From the NCBI GenBank assembly GCA_945837185.1, contig CAMAMZ010000021.1:1-19353 (forward strand): 19,353 bases of DNA, read 5' to 3'. The position numbers and the translations under genes were made by a program. Source of the DNA: an uncultured Bacteroidales bacterium. GTDB taxonomy: Bacteria > Bacteroidota > Bacteroidia > Bacteroidales > Bacteroidaceae. Positions 7,673-15,598 of the stretch are shown piece by piece. Position 1 is the stretch's first letter. Each line of letters begins with the position of its first letter. A model generated the notes under the pieces. That model was given only the letters and a program-made list of their open reading frames with translations, was not told the origin of the DNA and searched no databases.

Positions 7673-9316
7673 ATGAAAAAGAGTCTATTGCAGAATGAGC
7701 GCGCTACCTATCAGCCCAAGTTGCCCAAAGGTTTGCAAGGTGCTGTGAAGGTGCAGGAAGGTGCTCCCACCCAGAGTGTAGGCGATCAGGAAGAAATCAA
7801 GAAGTTGTTTCCCAACACCTATGGCATGCCTCTCGTGGAATTTGTTCCCGGTGAAGAGGAGAAGAGCCAGCGCCTGAACGTAGGTATTATTCTTTCGGGT
7901 GGTCAGGCTCCTGGTGGGCACAATGTTATTAGCGGTATCTTTGATGCTGTGAAGAAGCTCAATCCCGAGAATAAGCTGTATGGCTTCCTGATGGGTCCTG
8001 GAGGCCTTGTAGACCACAACTACAAGGAACTCACAGCCGACATTATTGATGAATACCGCAACACGGGTGGTTTCGATATGATTGGTTCGGGTCGTACGAA
8101 GTTAGAGAAGATTGATCAGTTTGAAAAAGGTCTGGAAGTGATTCGTGAACTCGATATCAAGGCTATTGTAATCATTGGTGGTGACGACTCCAATACCAAC
8201 GCCTGTGTGTTGGCTGAATACTATGCTGCCAAGAACTATGGTGTGCAAGTGATTGGTGCTCCCAAGACTATTGACGGTGACTTGAAGAACGACCAGATTG
8301 AAACATCTTTCGGTTTCGACACAGCCACCAAGACCTATTCGGAACTCATTGGTAATATTGAGCGTGATGCCAACTCTGCAAGAAAGTACTGGCATTTCAT
8401 CAAACTGATGGGTCGTTCGGCTTCGCACATCGCATTGGAATGTGCACTGCAGACACAGCCGAACATTTGCCTCGTATCGGAAGAGATTGAGCAGAAGGAT
8501 ATGACTCTCAACGAGATTGTGGAAGGCATTGCCGCTTCAGTAGCTGAGCGTGCTGCTGATGGTAACAATTTCGGTGTGGTACTCATTCCGGAAGGCCTCA
8601 TTGAGTTCATTCCGTCTATAGGACGTTTGATCGACGAGCTCAATGATTTGCTGGCTGCCCATGGCGAGGAGTACAAGAACCTCGAACCCGATGAGCAGAA
8701 GAAATATATCGTTGCACATCTTTCAGCCGAGAATGCAGCAACATTTGAAACATTGCCCGCTGCCGTGGCTCGCCAACTCTCATTGGATCGCGACCCACAT
8801 GGAAACGTTCAGGTGTCGTTGATAGAAACCGAGAAACTGATTTCTGATATGGTAGGTGCCAAATTGGCTCAATGGAAAGAGGAAGGCAAGTATGTGGGCA
8901 AATTTGCTGCTTTGCATCACTTCTTCGGTTACGAAGGCCGTTGTGCTGCTCCTTCTAACTTTGATGCTGACTACTGCTACGCCCTTGGTGTAAGTGCCGT
9001 ACAGTTGGTTGCCAATGGCAAGACCGGTTATATGGCCATCGTGAAGAACACGACAGCTCCTACCGACGAGTGGAAAGCTGGTGGTGTGCCTATCACCATG
9101 ATGATGAATATGGAGCGTCGTAACGGTGAAATGAAACCCGTAATACGCAAGGCTTTGGTAGAACTGGAGGGCAAACCCTTCAAGACCTTTGCTGCTATGC
9201 GCGATGAGTGGGCTAAAAACACATGCTACATTTATCCCGGTCCTATACAGTATTGGGGTCCAGCATCGGTATGTGACTGCACAACCCGCACATTGGCACT
9301 TGAACAAGAAAAATAA
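7673..9316 (+). CDS. pfp: diphosphate--fructose-6-phosphate 1-phosphotransferase (PPi-dependent phosphofructokinase)
   Basis: A 547-residue cytoplasmic enzyme that phosphorylates fructose 6-phosphate to fructose 1,6-bisphosphate using pyrophosphate, a reversible step at the centre of glycolysis and gluconeogenesis in anaerobic Bacteroidales. Visible motifs: ILSGGQAPGGHN (73-84, donor site), GGDDSNTNA (169-177; the second Asp where ATP enzymes have Gly marks PPi use), PKTIDGDL (197-204, with the Lys typical of PPi enzymes and the catalytic Asp), and MGRSASHIALECA (246-258, sugar phosphate site). The length fits the long PPi-PFK clade that includes plant-type subunits. The gene stands alone, with its own promoter upstream and a hairpin with a T run downstream. 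The start has no strong Shine-Dalgarno sequence, as is usual for highly expressed Bacteroidetes genes. Confidence 0.96.
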   Translation: MKKSLLQNERATYQPKLPKGLQGAVKVQEGAPTQSVGDQEEIKKLFPNTYGMPLVEFVPGEEEKSQRLNVGIILSGGQAPGGHNVISGIFDAVKKLNPENKLYGFLMGPGGLVDHNYKELTADIIDEYRNTGGFDMIGSGRTKLEKIDQFEKGLEVIRELDIKAIVIIGGDDSNTNACVLAEYYAAKNYGVQVIGAPKTIDGDLKNDQIETSFGFDTATKTYSELIGNIERDANSARKYWHFIKLMGRSASHIALECALQTQPNICLVSEEIEQKDMTLNEIVEGIAASVAERAADGNNFGVVLIPEGLIEFIPSIGRLIDELNDLLAAHGEEYKNLEPDEQKKYIVAHLSAENAATFETLPAAVARQLSLDRDPHGNVQVSLIETEKLISDMVGAKLAQWKEEGKYVGKFAALHHFFGYEGRCAAPSNFDADYCYALGVSAVQLVANGKTGYMAIVKNTTAPTDEWKAGGVPITMMMNMERRNGEMKPVIRKALVELEGKPFKTFAAMRDEWAKNTCYIYPGPIQYWGPASVCDCTTRTLALEQEK

Positions 9317-9350
9317 AGTAAAAATTGTTTTAGAATAACACTACAACTGC

Positions 9351-9412
9351 TGTGCATGGAGAATAAACAGTAGCCAACAAATGCTGCCGGTTGTTACTCC
9401 ATGCACATTTTT
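9351..9412 (+). terminator. hairpin plus T run after pfp, reaching into the 5' edge of the lysozyme frame
   Basis: TGTGCATGGAG (9351-9361) pairs perfectly with CTCCATGCACA (9397-9407), followed by five T. The 11-bp stem encloses 35 bases that can fold further (CAGTAGC against GCTGCC, CCAAC against GTTG). This fits an intrinsic terminator for pfp. The 3' arm includes the most upstream ATG (9401) of the lysozyme frame, so it might instead act as an attenuator or as a structured leader. Confidence 0.6.
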
Positions 9413-10288
9413 ATGAGCATGATCCAAAACAAGTCTACCCATCGCAAAACAAGCATGCGGAAAGTTGTACGCCCGCAAAAAAGACGAAAGTCGAATTTGA
9501 CGAGCAGTTCCCGCCTAATGCGTCGTTTTCCCAAATGGGCCTTTGTCTTAGGAGGAACTTTGATGGTGGCGGCTTATATTTGGGTTTTCTATTATTTCTT
9601 TGTAGGCCCAACAGGATTCCGTTGGCGTGCTCTATATGGCGATGCCAAGTATCCTGACGGCTATGAAATTCATGGTATCGACATATCACATTATCAAGGT
9701 GAAATAGACTGGGAAGACCTGCAAAATGCCATGATTGAAGGGTGTCCGCTTCGTTTCATTATCATCAAATCGACAGAGGGAAGCACACGTATGGACGAAA
9801 ACTTCAACGATAACTTTTACAATGCGCGCGAATATGGCTTTGTGAGAGGTGCTTACCATTTTTGGAGCAATAAGTCGACGGCACGCGAACAGGCCTATTT
9901 CTTCCTGAAGAAAGTACATTTAGAAGATGGCGACCTGCCCCCTGTGCTCGACATTGAGCATGCGCCCAAGAATGTGAATATCGAGGATTTTCAACGCGAT
10001 GTGCTTACGTGGCTCCATATTGTAGAGGACAAATATCACGTCAAACCCATTATCTACACCTATTATAAGTTTAAGGAGACCTATTTAAGTGCCCCCGTCT
10101 TTGACGACTATCCCTATTGGATAGCACACTACTATGTGCCCAAGGTGGCTTATAAGGGTAAATGGAAATTCTGGCAACACACCGATGCTGGCAGGTTGCC
10201 AGGAATCAAAGGCTATGTGGATTTCAATATCTACAATGGTTCGTTCTACGATTTGAAGAAACTGACCATTGGCAGCGATAATCCTTAG
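9413..10288 (+). CDS. GH25 family lysozyme, membrane-anchored
   Basis: A protein of about 291 residues with a basic N-terminal tail (many Arg and Lys), one membrane span (AFVLGGTLMVAAYIWVFYYF) and a periplasm-facing glycoside hydrolase family 25 domain that starts at HGIDISHYQG. The GH25 catalytic signature is present: the first Asp in GIDISHYQG, the IIKSTEG strand, RGAYHFW, and PVLDIE with the conserved Asp and Glu; YWIAHYYVP and the closing WQHTD and VDFNIYNGS strands complete the barrel. Such enzymes cut the MurNAc-GlcNAc bond of peptidoglycan. The start is uncertain: ATG 9401 lies inside the pfp hairpin, so 9413 is the first start clear of the hairpin and T run, while 9419, 9455 and 9518 are also possible and 9455 may fit the family better. 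No TAnnTTTG box is seen after the hairpin. It converges on prmA with three bases between the stops. Confidence 0.9.
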   Translation: MSMIQNKSTHRKTSMRKVVRPQKRRKSNLTSSSRLMRRFPKWAFVLGGTLMVAAYIWVFYYFFVGPTGFRWRALYGDAKYPDGYEIHGIDISHYQGEIDWEDLQNAMIEGCPLRFIIIKSTEGSTRMDENFNDNFYNAREYGFVRGAYHFWSNKSTAREQAYFFLKKVHLEDGDLPPVLDIEHAPKNVNIEDFQRDVLTWLHIVEDKYHVKPIIYTYYKFKETYLSAPVFDDYPYWIAHYYVPKVAYKGKWKFWQHTDAGRLPGIKGYVDFNIYNGSFYDLKKLTIGSDNP

Positions 10289-10300
10289 TCATTATCTTTT
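10277..10300. terminator. possible weak terminator over both stop codons of the lysozyme and prmA
   Basis: GATAAT (10277-10282) pairs with ATTATC (10291-10296) around an 8-base loop, followed by TTTT on the plus strand. Both stop codons lie within it. The stem is short and AT-rich, so it is only a candidate, and it has no T run for the minus-strand transcript. Confidence 0.3.
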
Positions 10301-11179
10301 CACGAAGACCATGCAGGCCCAGTTGTTGTCGGTATACTCCGCTGACAACTCCAGATTGAGTGTTGCGGCCTTTTCGCACAACAAGGCACAATCCTGTTGA
10401 TAGAATCCGCTGATGACGAGATACCCTCCACTCGCAATGCTCTTCACCCAGACAGCCATGTCGGTCAACAGAATGTTGCGATTGATGTTGGCCATTACAA
10501 TATCGAAAACATCATCTGTCATGGCAGCTACAACCGAAGCGTCGCCCAGCAAGGTGCGGAGGTTGTCAACCTGATTGAGTTTTGCGTTGTGGCATGTGTT
10601 CTCTACACTCCATTCGTCGATGTCGTAGCCCACACAATACGATGCTCCCAGTTTGGAAGCCGCAATGGAAAGGATGCCCGTTCCACACCCACAGTCGAGC
10701 ACCTTCTTGCCCTGTGGAGAACATTCCTTGAGCGCAGCTATCATCATGCGCGTCGTTTCGTGGGTTCCCGTTCCAAAAGCCTGACGTGCCTCGATGGCTA
10801 TTGGCATAAGACCTTCTGCCATACAGTCGACAGATGGAGATTTCTTGGCATCATACACTACAAAGCCGGCCACGGCAATAGGCTCGAATCCCATGTCTTC
10901 CCATGTCGCATTCCAGTCTTTATCCTCTACATCCTGTACGGTATAGCAGATTCTGACACCTTCAACGGGAAACTCCTGCAGCAAAGCATCCAATACTGCT
11001 GCTTCGAACAAGGGAACCTGCACATAGGCGTTCAGGCCTTCCGGCGTTTCTTCAAACGATTCACATCCAGCTTCACCGGCCATATCTGCCAATAAGTCGC
11101 GAGAAATCTGCATGATGTCGGTTTTTTGCTCAAGCTCCTGAACCGTTTCGATACGGAATTTTACAATCAGATATTTCAT
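10292..11179 (-). CDS. prmA: ribosomal protein L11 methyltransferase
   Basis: A 295-residue cytoplasmic SAM-dependent methyltransferase that trimethylates ribosomal protein L11. The N-terminal substrate-binding domain (about 1-100) begins MKYLIVKFRI. The catalytic domain shows QAFGTGTHETT (133-143), the family hallmark before the SAM site, then motif I LDCGCGTGILS (161-171), the acidic strand end VGYDIDEWSVENT (183-195) and the motif IV stretch DIVMANINRNIL (226-237). The length is normal. It is transcribed alone from a promoter at 11226-11219 and converges on the lysozyme. Confidence 0.95.
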   Translation of the reverse strand: MKYLIVKFRIETVQELEQKTDIMQISRDLLADMAGEAGCESFEETPEGLNAYVQVPLFEAAVLDALLQEFPVEGVRICYTVQDVEDKDWNATWEDMGFEPIAVAGFVVYDAKKSPSVDCMAEGLMPIAIEARQAFGTGTHETTRMMIAALKECSPQGKKVLDCGCGTGILSIAASKLGASYCVGYDIDEWSVENTCHNAKLNQVDNLRTLLGDASVVAAMTDDVFDIVMANINRNILLTDMAVWVKSIASGGYLVISGFYQQDCALLCEKAATLNLELSAEYTDNNWACMVFVKR

Positions 11180-11218
11180 AATGGTTTCTTAAATGCTGTA
11201 TATTCTGAAATTTGTCTG

Positions 11219-11226
11219 CAAAAATA
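11219..11226 (-). promoter_or_regulatory. -7 promoter box of prmA
   Basis: The minus strand reads TATTTTTG, matching TAnnTTTG, 40 bases before the prmA ATG. No other such box faces prmA in the gap. Confidence 0.5.
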
Positions 11227-11291
11227 TAAAAAATAGGGAAAAACCTACCATGTCTTAGGGTTTTTCCGTAAATTTGTACTGAGAATGGTGC

Positions 11292-11299
11292 TATTTTTG
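11292..11299 (+). promoter_or_regulatory. -7 promoter box for the aromatic-rich protein / FadL-type pair
   Basis: TATTTTTG matches TAnnTTTG, 43 bases before the ATG at 11343. A TTTG at 11273-11276 could be the -33 element, but the 15-base gap is short. A strong AGGAG (11331-11335) follows seven bases before the start codon, unusual in this window. Confidence 0.5.
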
Positions 11300-11342
11300 C
11301 ATCGTGATAATTGTATTGACATTAAAATAAAGGAGTTTTATT

Positions 11343-12227
11343 ATGAACACAAAGTTTTTTCTTGCACTCCTTCTGGGAGTGATGCCGTTGGCGATGTGGG
11401 CACAAGAGGATGATCTGTACTTCACACCCAAGAAAAAAGTTGCTCAAAAGACTGTCGATAAAGATAAAGCAGCTCAGCAACTGACAACCTACTACGTGGG
11501 CAGCAACCGTAGTGTGGATGAATATAACCGCAGGGGTAAATACAGAAATGATTCATCGTTGGTAGACACCATCCGTCTGGCTGATTTGGAGAGTAGGGTA
11601 GAAGCCATAGAAGACTATACCTATTGCAACCGTATGAGCAGATGGGACGGTTTCTATGACCCATGGTATTATAGTTACAGATGGGGATATGGGCCCTATT
11701 GGCGTTACACCTGGTGGGACCCGTGGTATGTAGGTGCATGGTATGATCCATGGTTTGACCCATGGTTCAATCCATGGTATGCAGGGTGGTATGGTCCGTG
11801 GTATGGTGGTTATTATGGCTGGTACAGGCCCTATTATCATGCCCATTGGTATTATCCCTATTATGGTGGTGGCTACATCACCCATATAGGTGGCAATCCG
11901 AAGGGTTTGGCTGGATACCGCAGCTGGAGTGGCCCAGGGAAAAACATGGCTTCTAATAGCACGAATGCCACTTCGTCGAATCGCACAACGGTGAGGAACA
12001 ACGCTACACGCAACTTTGGCCGACGTGACAACAATAGTTATGCCCGCGACAATGGCTTTGGCAGTACACGCAGTTATACACCTTCATGGAGCAATGGCAG
12101 TTCCTCTTCTGGTAGTTTTGGCGGTAGTTCTTCCGGCAGCTTTGGCAGTATGTCAAGAGGCGGCTTTGGTGGAGGTCATTCCGTTGGAAGTGGCGGAGGC
12201 GGCCGTTTTGGCGGTGGAAGAAGATAA
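11343..12227 (+). CDS. exported Trp/Tyr-rich repeat protein with Gly/Ser/Arg-rich tail, function unknown
   Basis: A 294-residue protein with a clear Sec signal peptide (1-20, cleavage after MWA before QEDD). Residues 21-95 form an ordinary charged region with one Cys (C95). Residues 101-178 are extraordinarily aromatic: about 15 Trp and 22 Tyr in 78 residues, including seven tandem four-residue units from 133 to 160 (WYDP, WFDP, WFNP, WYAG, WYGP, WYGG, YYGW). From about 200 to the end it is low complexity: Asn/Ser/Thr/Arg, then SGSFGG-type and RGGFGGG-type repeats ending GGGRR. I recognise no family with a known role. It is the first gene of a pair with a FadL-type barrel 27 bases downstream, so it is probably periplasmic or outer-membrane associated. 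It has the best Shine-Dalgarno of the window, suggesting good expression. Confidence 0.85.
   Translation: MNTKFFLALLLGVMPLAMWAQEDDLYFTPKKKVAQKTVDKDKAAQQLTTYYVGSNRSVDEYNRRGKYRNDSSLVDTIRLADLESRVEAIEDYTYCNRMSRWDGFYDPWYYSYRWGYGPYWRYTWWDPWYVGAWYDPWFDPWFNPWYAGWYGPWYGGYYGWYRPYYHAHWYYPYYGGGYITHIGGNPKGLAGYRSWSGPGKNMASNSTNATSSNRTTVRNNATRNFGRRDNNSYARDNGFGSTRSYTPSWSNGSSSSGSFGGSSSGSFGSMSRGGFGGGHSVGSGGGGRFGGGRR
11739..11822 (+). repeat. 12-bp tandem repeat coding for four-residue aromatic units
   Basis: Seven consecutive 12-base units encode W(Y/F)xx-type tetrapeptides (residues 133-160 of the exported protein). CCATGG recurs within and just before the block (near 11660, 11747, 11759 and 11771), and the variants differ mostly at the last two codons of each unit. 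Confidence 0.75.
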
Positions 12228-12254
12228 TTTGAAATGCAAACAGTTATAATAAGA

Positions 12255-13823
12255 ATGAATATGAAACATTGTATTATTGGATTCTTGGGCTGTGTGTTAG
12301 CGTTGCCTATGGCCGCTCAAGAAACTTATCAGAATACACGATTGTTGGGCAACGACTTGAACGGTACGGCCCGCTACGTAGGTATGGGTGGTGCTATGGA
12401 AGCCCTTGGTGCCGATATATCGACCATCAGTACCAACCCTGCCGGTTTGGGTTTGTTCCGCAAAGGTCAAGTTACCCTTTCCGGTGGTTTCCTCTCACAA
12501 CCCGATGCCACAACACACACATCATTTGAAGGCATTCAGGCAAGTATTAATGCCGACAAAAACAAACTGAGTTTCGATCAGATAGGTGTTGTGGCTCCCT
12601 TGCGCATGGGACAAAACAGTTATTTGAATCTGGGATTCAACTATCACAAGAGTCGCAATTTCAATCAGATACTCAATGCGGCAGCACGATTAGAAAACGC
12701 ATCGCAAAACAAGCTCTCTGCCATCAAATATGCATTGGGGGTTGACGAATATGCATGGAATGGTGTTGATGCCAACTATGAAAATCTCTTAGGAGGTAAG
12801 GATGACCAAGGGGCGGAAGTCATGAGCTATCTTAACGGAACAGCCTATGTGTTTGGTCAATACCAACAAGGATATATTGGCAGTTATGATTTCTGTGTGA
12901 GTGGTAATATCAACGACCGTGTTTATCTGGGCGTAACGCTGGGACTACAGGATGTGAATTATCGCAGCAATACCTACTATACAGAAAATCTGGAGGCCAA
13001 TGCCTATTCAGAGATGTGGGAGTCGCTGAAGATTGACGGTACGGGAGTAGACATAAAGTTTGGTGCTATCTTCCGTCCTATAGAGGAATCACCCTTCCGT
13101 GTGGGCTTGTATATCAACACGCCTGTTTTCTACGATTTGACCATGCGTGGTGTCAACGACGTATCGATGACGCAATACGTGAACGACCAAGCACATACTG
13201 CCGACTGTAGTCAAACAGCCTCCTATGATTATAAGGTTTATACGCCCTGGAAATTCGGATTGAGTATGGGGCACACCGTGGCCAACAGTCTGGCTTTAGG
13301 AGCTACCTACGAATATGCCGATTATGGTTCTACCGACAACCGTATCATCAGCAGGAGTTATTATGACCCTTGGTATGGCGACTATTACTCCGACAGCGAG
13401 AGCGATGCAGCCATGAACGAACATTCCAAGCAATCGCTTAAAGGGGTGCATACACTCAAGCTGGGAATGGAGTATAAACCCATCAGCAGTTTCGCCCTCA
13501 GAGCAGGTTACAACTTCATATCATCGGCTTTCGAGAAAGATGCCTTCCGTGACGGTTCCATCGAATCACCAGGCTCGGCCTATGCTACTTCTACCGACTA
13601 TACCAACTGGAAGGCCACCCACCGTTTCACGTTGGGAATGGGCTATCAGGTGGGTAAGGCAAATTTCGATGTAGCCTACCAATACAATCAGACCAAAGGC
13701 GATTTCTATCCCTTCATGAGTTATGTGGGGGATGAGAATCCTGCCAATGACAATGTGGCATCCGCTTGCGAAGTAAAGAATAATCGCCATCAGTTCCTTT
13801 TTACGGTAGGTTACCGATTCTAA
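12255..13823 (+). CDS. outer-membrane protein of the OmpP1/FadL/TodX type
   Basis: A protein of about 522 residues with a signal peptide ending PMAAQ. The mature N-terminus carries the family marker: GTARYVGMGGAMEALGADIS followed by STNPAGLGLF, the NPAGL hatch motif of FadL/OmpP1 transporters. The rest alternates polar and aromatic residues as in a beta-barrel and ends HQFLFTVGYRF, with the terminal Phe recognised by the BAM machinery. FadL relatives move hydrophobic compounds across the outer membrane; Bacteroidetes members are sometimes labelled hemin receptor without good evidence. ATG 12255 or 12261 gives a good signal peptide; an ATG at 12234 would add seven hydrophobic and basic residues and is less likely. 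It is co-transcribed with the aromatic-rich protein and ends before a strong terminator. Confidence 0.85.
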   Translation: MNMKHCIIGFLGCVLALPMAAQETYQNTRLLGNDLNGTARYVGMGGAMEALGADISTISTNPAGLGLFRKGQVTLSGGFLSQPDATTHTSFEGIQASINADKNKLSFDQIGVVAPLRMGQNSYLNLGFNYHKSRNFNQILNAAARLENASQNKLSAIKYALGVDEYAWNGVDANYENLLGGKDDQGAEVMSYLNGTAYVFGQYQQGYIGSYDFCVSGNINDRVYLGVTLGLQDVNYRSNTYYTENLEANAYSEMWESLKIDGTGVDIKFGAIFRPIEESPFRVGLYINTPVFYDLTMRGVNDVSMTQYVNDQAHTADCSQTASYDYKVYTPWKFGLSMGHTVANSLALGATYEYADYGSTDNRIISRSYYDPWYGDYYSDSESDAAMNEHSKQSLKGVHTLKLGMEYKPISSFALRAGYNFISSAFEKDAFRDGSIESPGSAYATSTDYTNWKATHRFTLGMGYQVGKANFDVAYQYNQTKGDFYPFMSYVGDENPANDNVASACEVKNNRHQFLFTVGYRF

Positions 13824-13851
13824 AGTATTATCCTTTTTTCAGATAACCAAG

Positions 13852-13893
13852 ACAGCTATAAGTGGTGTGAGAACATCATTTATAGCTGTTTTT
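13852..13893 (+). terminator. strong intrinsic terminator after the FadL-type gene
   Basis: A 17-bp stem (13852-13868 with 13873-13889) begins ACAGCTATAA and closes on a GAGA tetraloop, with two G-U pairs and no mismatch, followed by a run of five T. It lies 28 bases after the stop at 13823. Confidence 0.9.
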
Positions 13894-13927
13894 GAAACCA
13901 TTCCTTGTGTACCTGCAAAAAAGATAG

Positions 13928-13935
13928 TATCTTTG
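13928..13935 (+). promoter_or_regulatory. -7 promoter box of the GHL10 hydrolase gene
   Basis: TATCTTTG is an exact TAnnTTTG box just 14 bases before the ATG at 13950, so the leader would be only about 8 bases. The box is half of a perfect inverted repeat, AAAGATA-G-TATCTTT (13920-13934). Confidence 0.7.
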
Positions 13936-13949
13936 CAAACAAAAAAGCA

Positions 13950-15464
13950 ATGAATTTATTACTTCGTGCGTGTCTTCTTGCGGTTGGATTGGCCTGCCTT
14001 CTGCAGATCAATGTAATGGCACAGCAGACAGGTCCCAAAAGAGAGTTTAGAGGAGCGTGGATGCAATGTGTAAATGGCATGTATCTTGGCAAGTCGACCG
14101 GACAAATCCAACAAATGCTCACCACGCAGTTGGACGCTTTGGAAAAAGATGGGGCCAATGCCATTATTTTTCAAGTGCGTGGTGAATGCGATGCTCTCTA
14201 TCCCAGCCAGATTGAACCATGGAGCCGCTATTTGACCGGAGTGCAAGGCAAAGCCCCTTCACCTTATTGGGATCCCATGCAATGGATGATAGAACAATGT
14301 CATAAGCGTGGCATGGAGTTTCATGCCTGGATCAATCCCTATCGGGCTCGCATGAAGACCCCCACAACACTCGCCCCCAACCATATTCTGCGCCGACACC
14401 CGGAACGTGCTTTTGAATATGGTGGTCTCTACGTGCTGAATCCGGGACTCAAGGAAAACAGGGAGTATATACTGTCGGTAGTAGAAGATATCGTGCGCAG
14501 ATATGATATTGACGGCATGCATATTGACGACTATTTCTATCCTTACCCCGAAGCCGGCCTGGCCATTCCTGACGACAGGGAATTTCAGTTATATAACAAT
14601 GGATTCCGGAATAAAGATGATTGGCGCAGAGACAACGTCAATGTCTTTATCAAGGAAATGGGCGAACGCATCCATCGCTTGAAGCCATGGGTCAAGTTTG
14701 GCGTAGCACCTTTCGGCATTTATCGCAACAAAAAGAGTTCACCCATCGGTTCCGACACCAATGGCTTGCAGAACTACGACCAGCTGTATGCCGACGTGAT
14801 GCTGTGGGTGAACAACGGATGGGTTGATTATTGTGTTCCCCAGTTATATTGGCAGATAGGCCATAAGCTGGCTGATTACGAAACACTCATCAAATGGTGG
14901 AATCGTCATGTGGCCAACCGTCCGCTTTTTATAGGCGAGAGCATAGAAAACACCGTGGCCAATGCCGACCCTGCACGCCCTGGCACGCATCAGCAAGCTG
15001 CCAAAATGGCCCTGCACCGTCAGTTGCCCCATGTGCATGGAACAGTGCTTTGGTATGCCAAAGTTGCTGCCGACGACTTGGGAGGCTACGGCACACAACT
15101 ACGTAATGTTTATTGGAAATATCCTGCTCTACAGCCTTCTATGCCTTTTCTCGATGCAAAGGCGCCCAAAAAGGTCAAGCATTTGAAGTCGGTACTCACC
15201 AGCGATGGCTATGTGCTTTTCTGGACAGAACCCAAAGGTAAGCAATGGGGCGACAAAGCACACCGTTATGTAGTGTATCGCTTTGGCAAAAGTGATAAAA
15301 TCAATCTGAATGACCCTTCCAAGATTGTAAAAATCACCAGCGAAACGTTTTATCGTCTTCCCTTGGAAGCTCCGGGTACAAAATACACTTATGTGGTTAC
15401 TGCACTCGATAGAGTAGGAAATGAAAGTAAAGGATCAAAAAGGAAGATGGAATTTGGCAGTTGA
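13950..15464 (+). CDS. exported GHL10-type (DUF187) glycoside hydrolase-like protein
   Basis: A 504-residue exported protein of the glycosyl hydrolase-like 10 family. The signal peptide covers about residues 1-24 (ending NVMAQ). The barrel begins REFRGAWMQCVNG (31-43) and contains AIIFQVRGECDALYPS (71-86), EFHAWINPYRAR (123-134), LNPGLKENREYI (163-174), DIDGMHIDDYFYPYP (186-200, acidic residues at the likely active site), FGVAPFGIYRN (250-260) and VDYCVPQLYWQ (292-302). The last 100 residues (about 405-504) form a fibronectin type III-like domain (VLFWTEP, HRYVVYRF, YVVTALDRVGNES). The family is thought to act on glycans, possibly peptidoglycan or surface polysaccharide, but the substrate is unknown. 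An upstream ATG at 13905 is open in frame, but the promoter box lies between it and 13950, which settles the start. Confidence 0.88.
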   Translation: MNLLLRACLLAVGLACLLQINVMAQQTGPKREFRGAWMQCVNGMYLGKSTGQIQQMLTTQLDALEKDGANAIIFQVRGECDALYPSQIEPWSRYLTGVQGKAPSPYWDPMQWMIEQCHKRGMEFHAWINPYRARMKTPTTLAPNHILRRHPERAFEYGGLYVLNPGLKENREYILSVVEDIVRRYDIDGMHIDDYFYPYPEAGLAIPDDREFQLYNNGFRNKDDWRRDNVNVFIKEMGERIHRLKPWVKFGVAPFGIYRNKKSSPIGSDTNGLQNYDQLYADVMLWVNNGWVDYCVPQLYWQIGHKLADYETLIKWWNRHVANRPLFIGESIENTVANADPARPGTHQQAAKMALHRQLPHVHGTVLWYAKVAADDLGGYGTQLRNVYWKYPALQPSMPFLDAKAPKKVKHLKSVLTSDGYVLFWTEPKGKQWGDKAHRYVVYRFGKSDKINLNDPSKIVKITSETFYRLPLEAPGTKYTYVVTALDRVGNESKGSKRKMEFGS

Positions 15465-15573
15465 ATGTTGCAATCCTATTAATTTGATAGGTAATTATTG
15501 CCGCAAGCGGGAAATTGTTGGTAGGAGCCAAAAAATAATATCAATTTGTTTTCCGTAATTAAATAAAAGTTTA

Positions 15574-15581
15574 TAACTTTG
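15574..15581 (+). promoter_or_regulatory. -7 promoter box of the ilv operon
   Basis: TAACTTTG matches TAnnTTTG. A TTTG lies at 15545-15548, but 25 bases away, longer than usual for a -33 element. Transcription would start near 15588, leaving a leader of about 75 bases before ilvD. Confidence 0.6.
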
Positions 15582-15598
15582 CAGACCAATTACAAGTA

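Noticed and set aside
9401..9412. ATG 9401 as the lysozyme start
   Set aside because: It lies in the 3' arm of the pfp hairpin and before the T run, so a transcript starting after the terminator would lack it; several later ATGs keep the membrane anchor and the whole catalytic domain.
10397..11095. Plus-strand frame of 232 codons opposite prmA
   Set aside because: prmA is a clear family member on the other strand; the translation shows no recognisable motif and no promoter or ribosome site precedes it.
11343..12227. Aromatic low-complexity frame as a non-coding or spurious ORF
   Set aside because: It has a typical signal peptide, a strong AGGAG at good spacing, a promoter box and a co-directional neighbour, and the repeat keeps the frame.
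15475..15510. Inverted repeats after the GHL10 gene as an intrinsic terminator
   Set aside because: Stems are only three to five base pairs and no T run follows.
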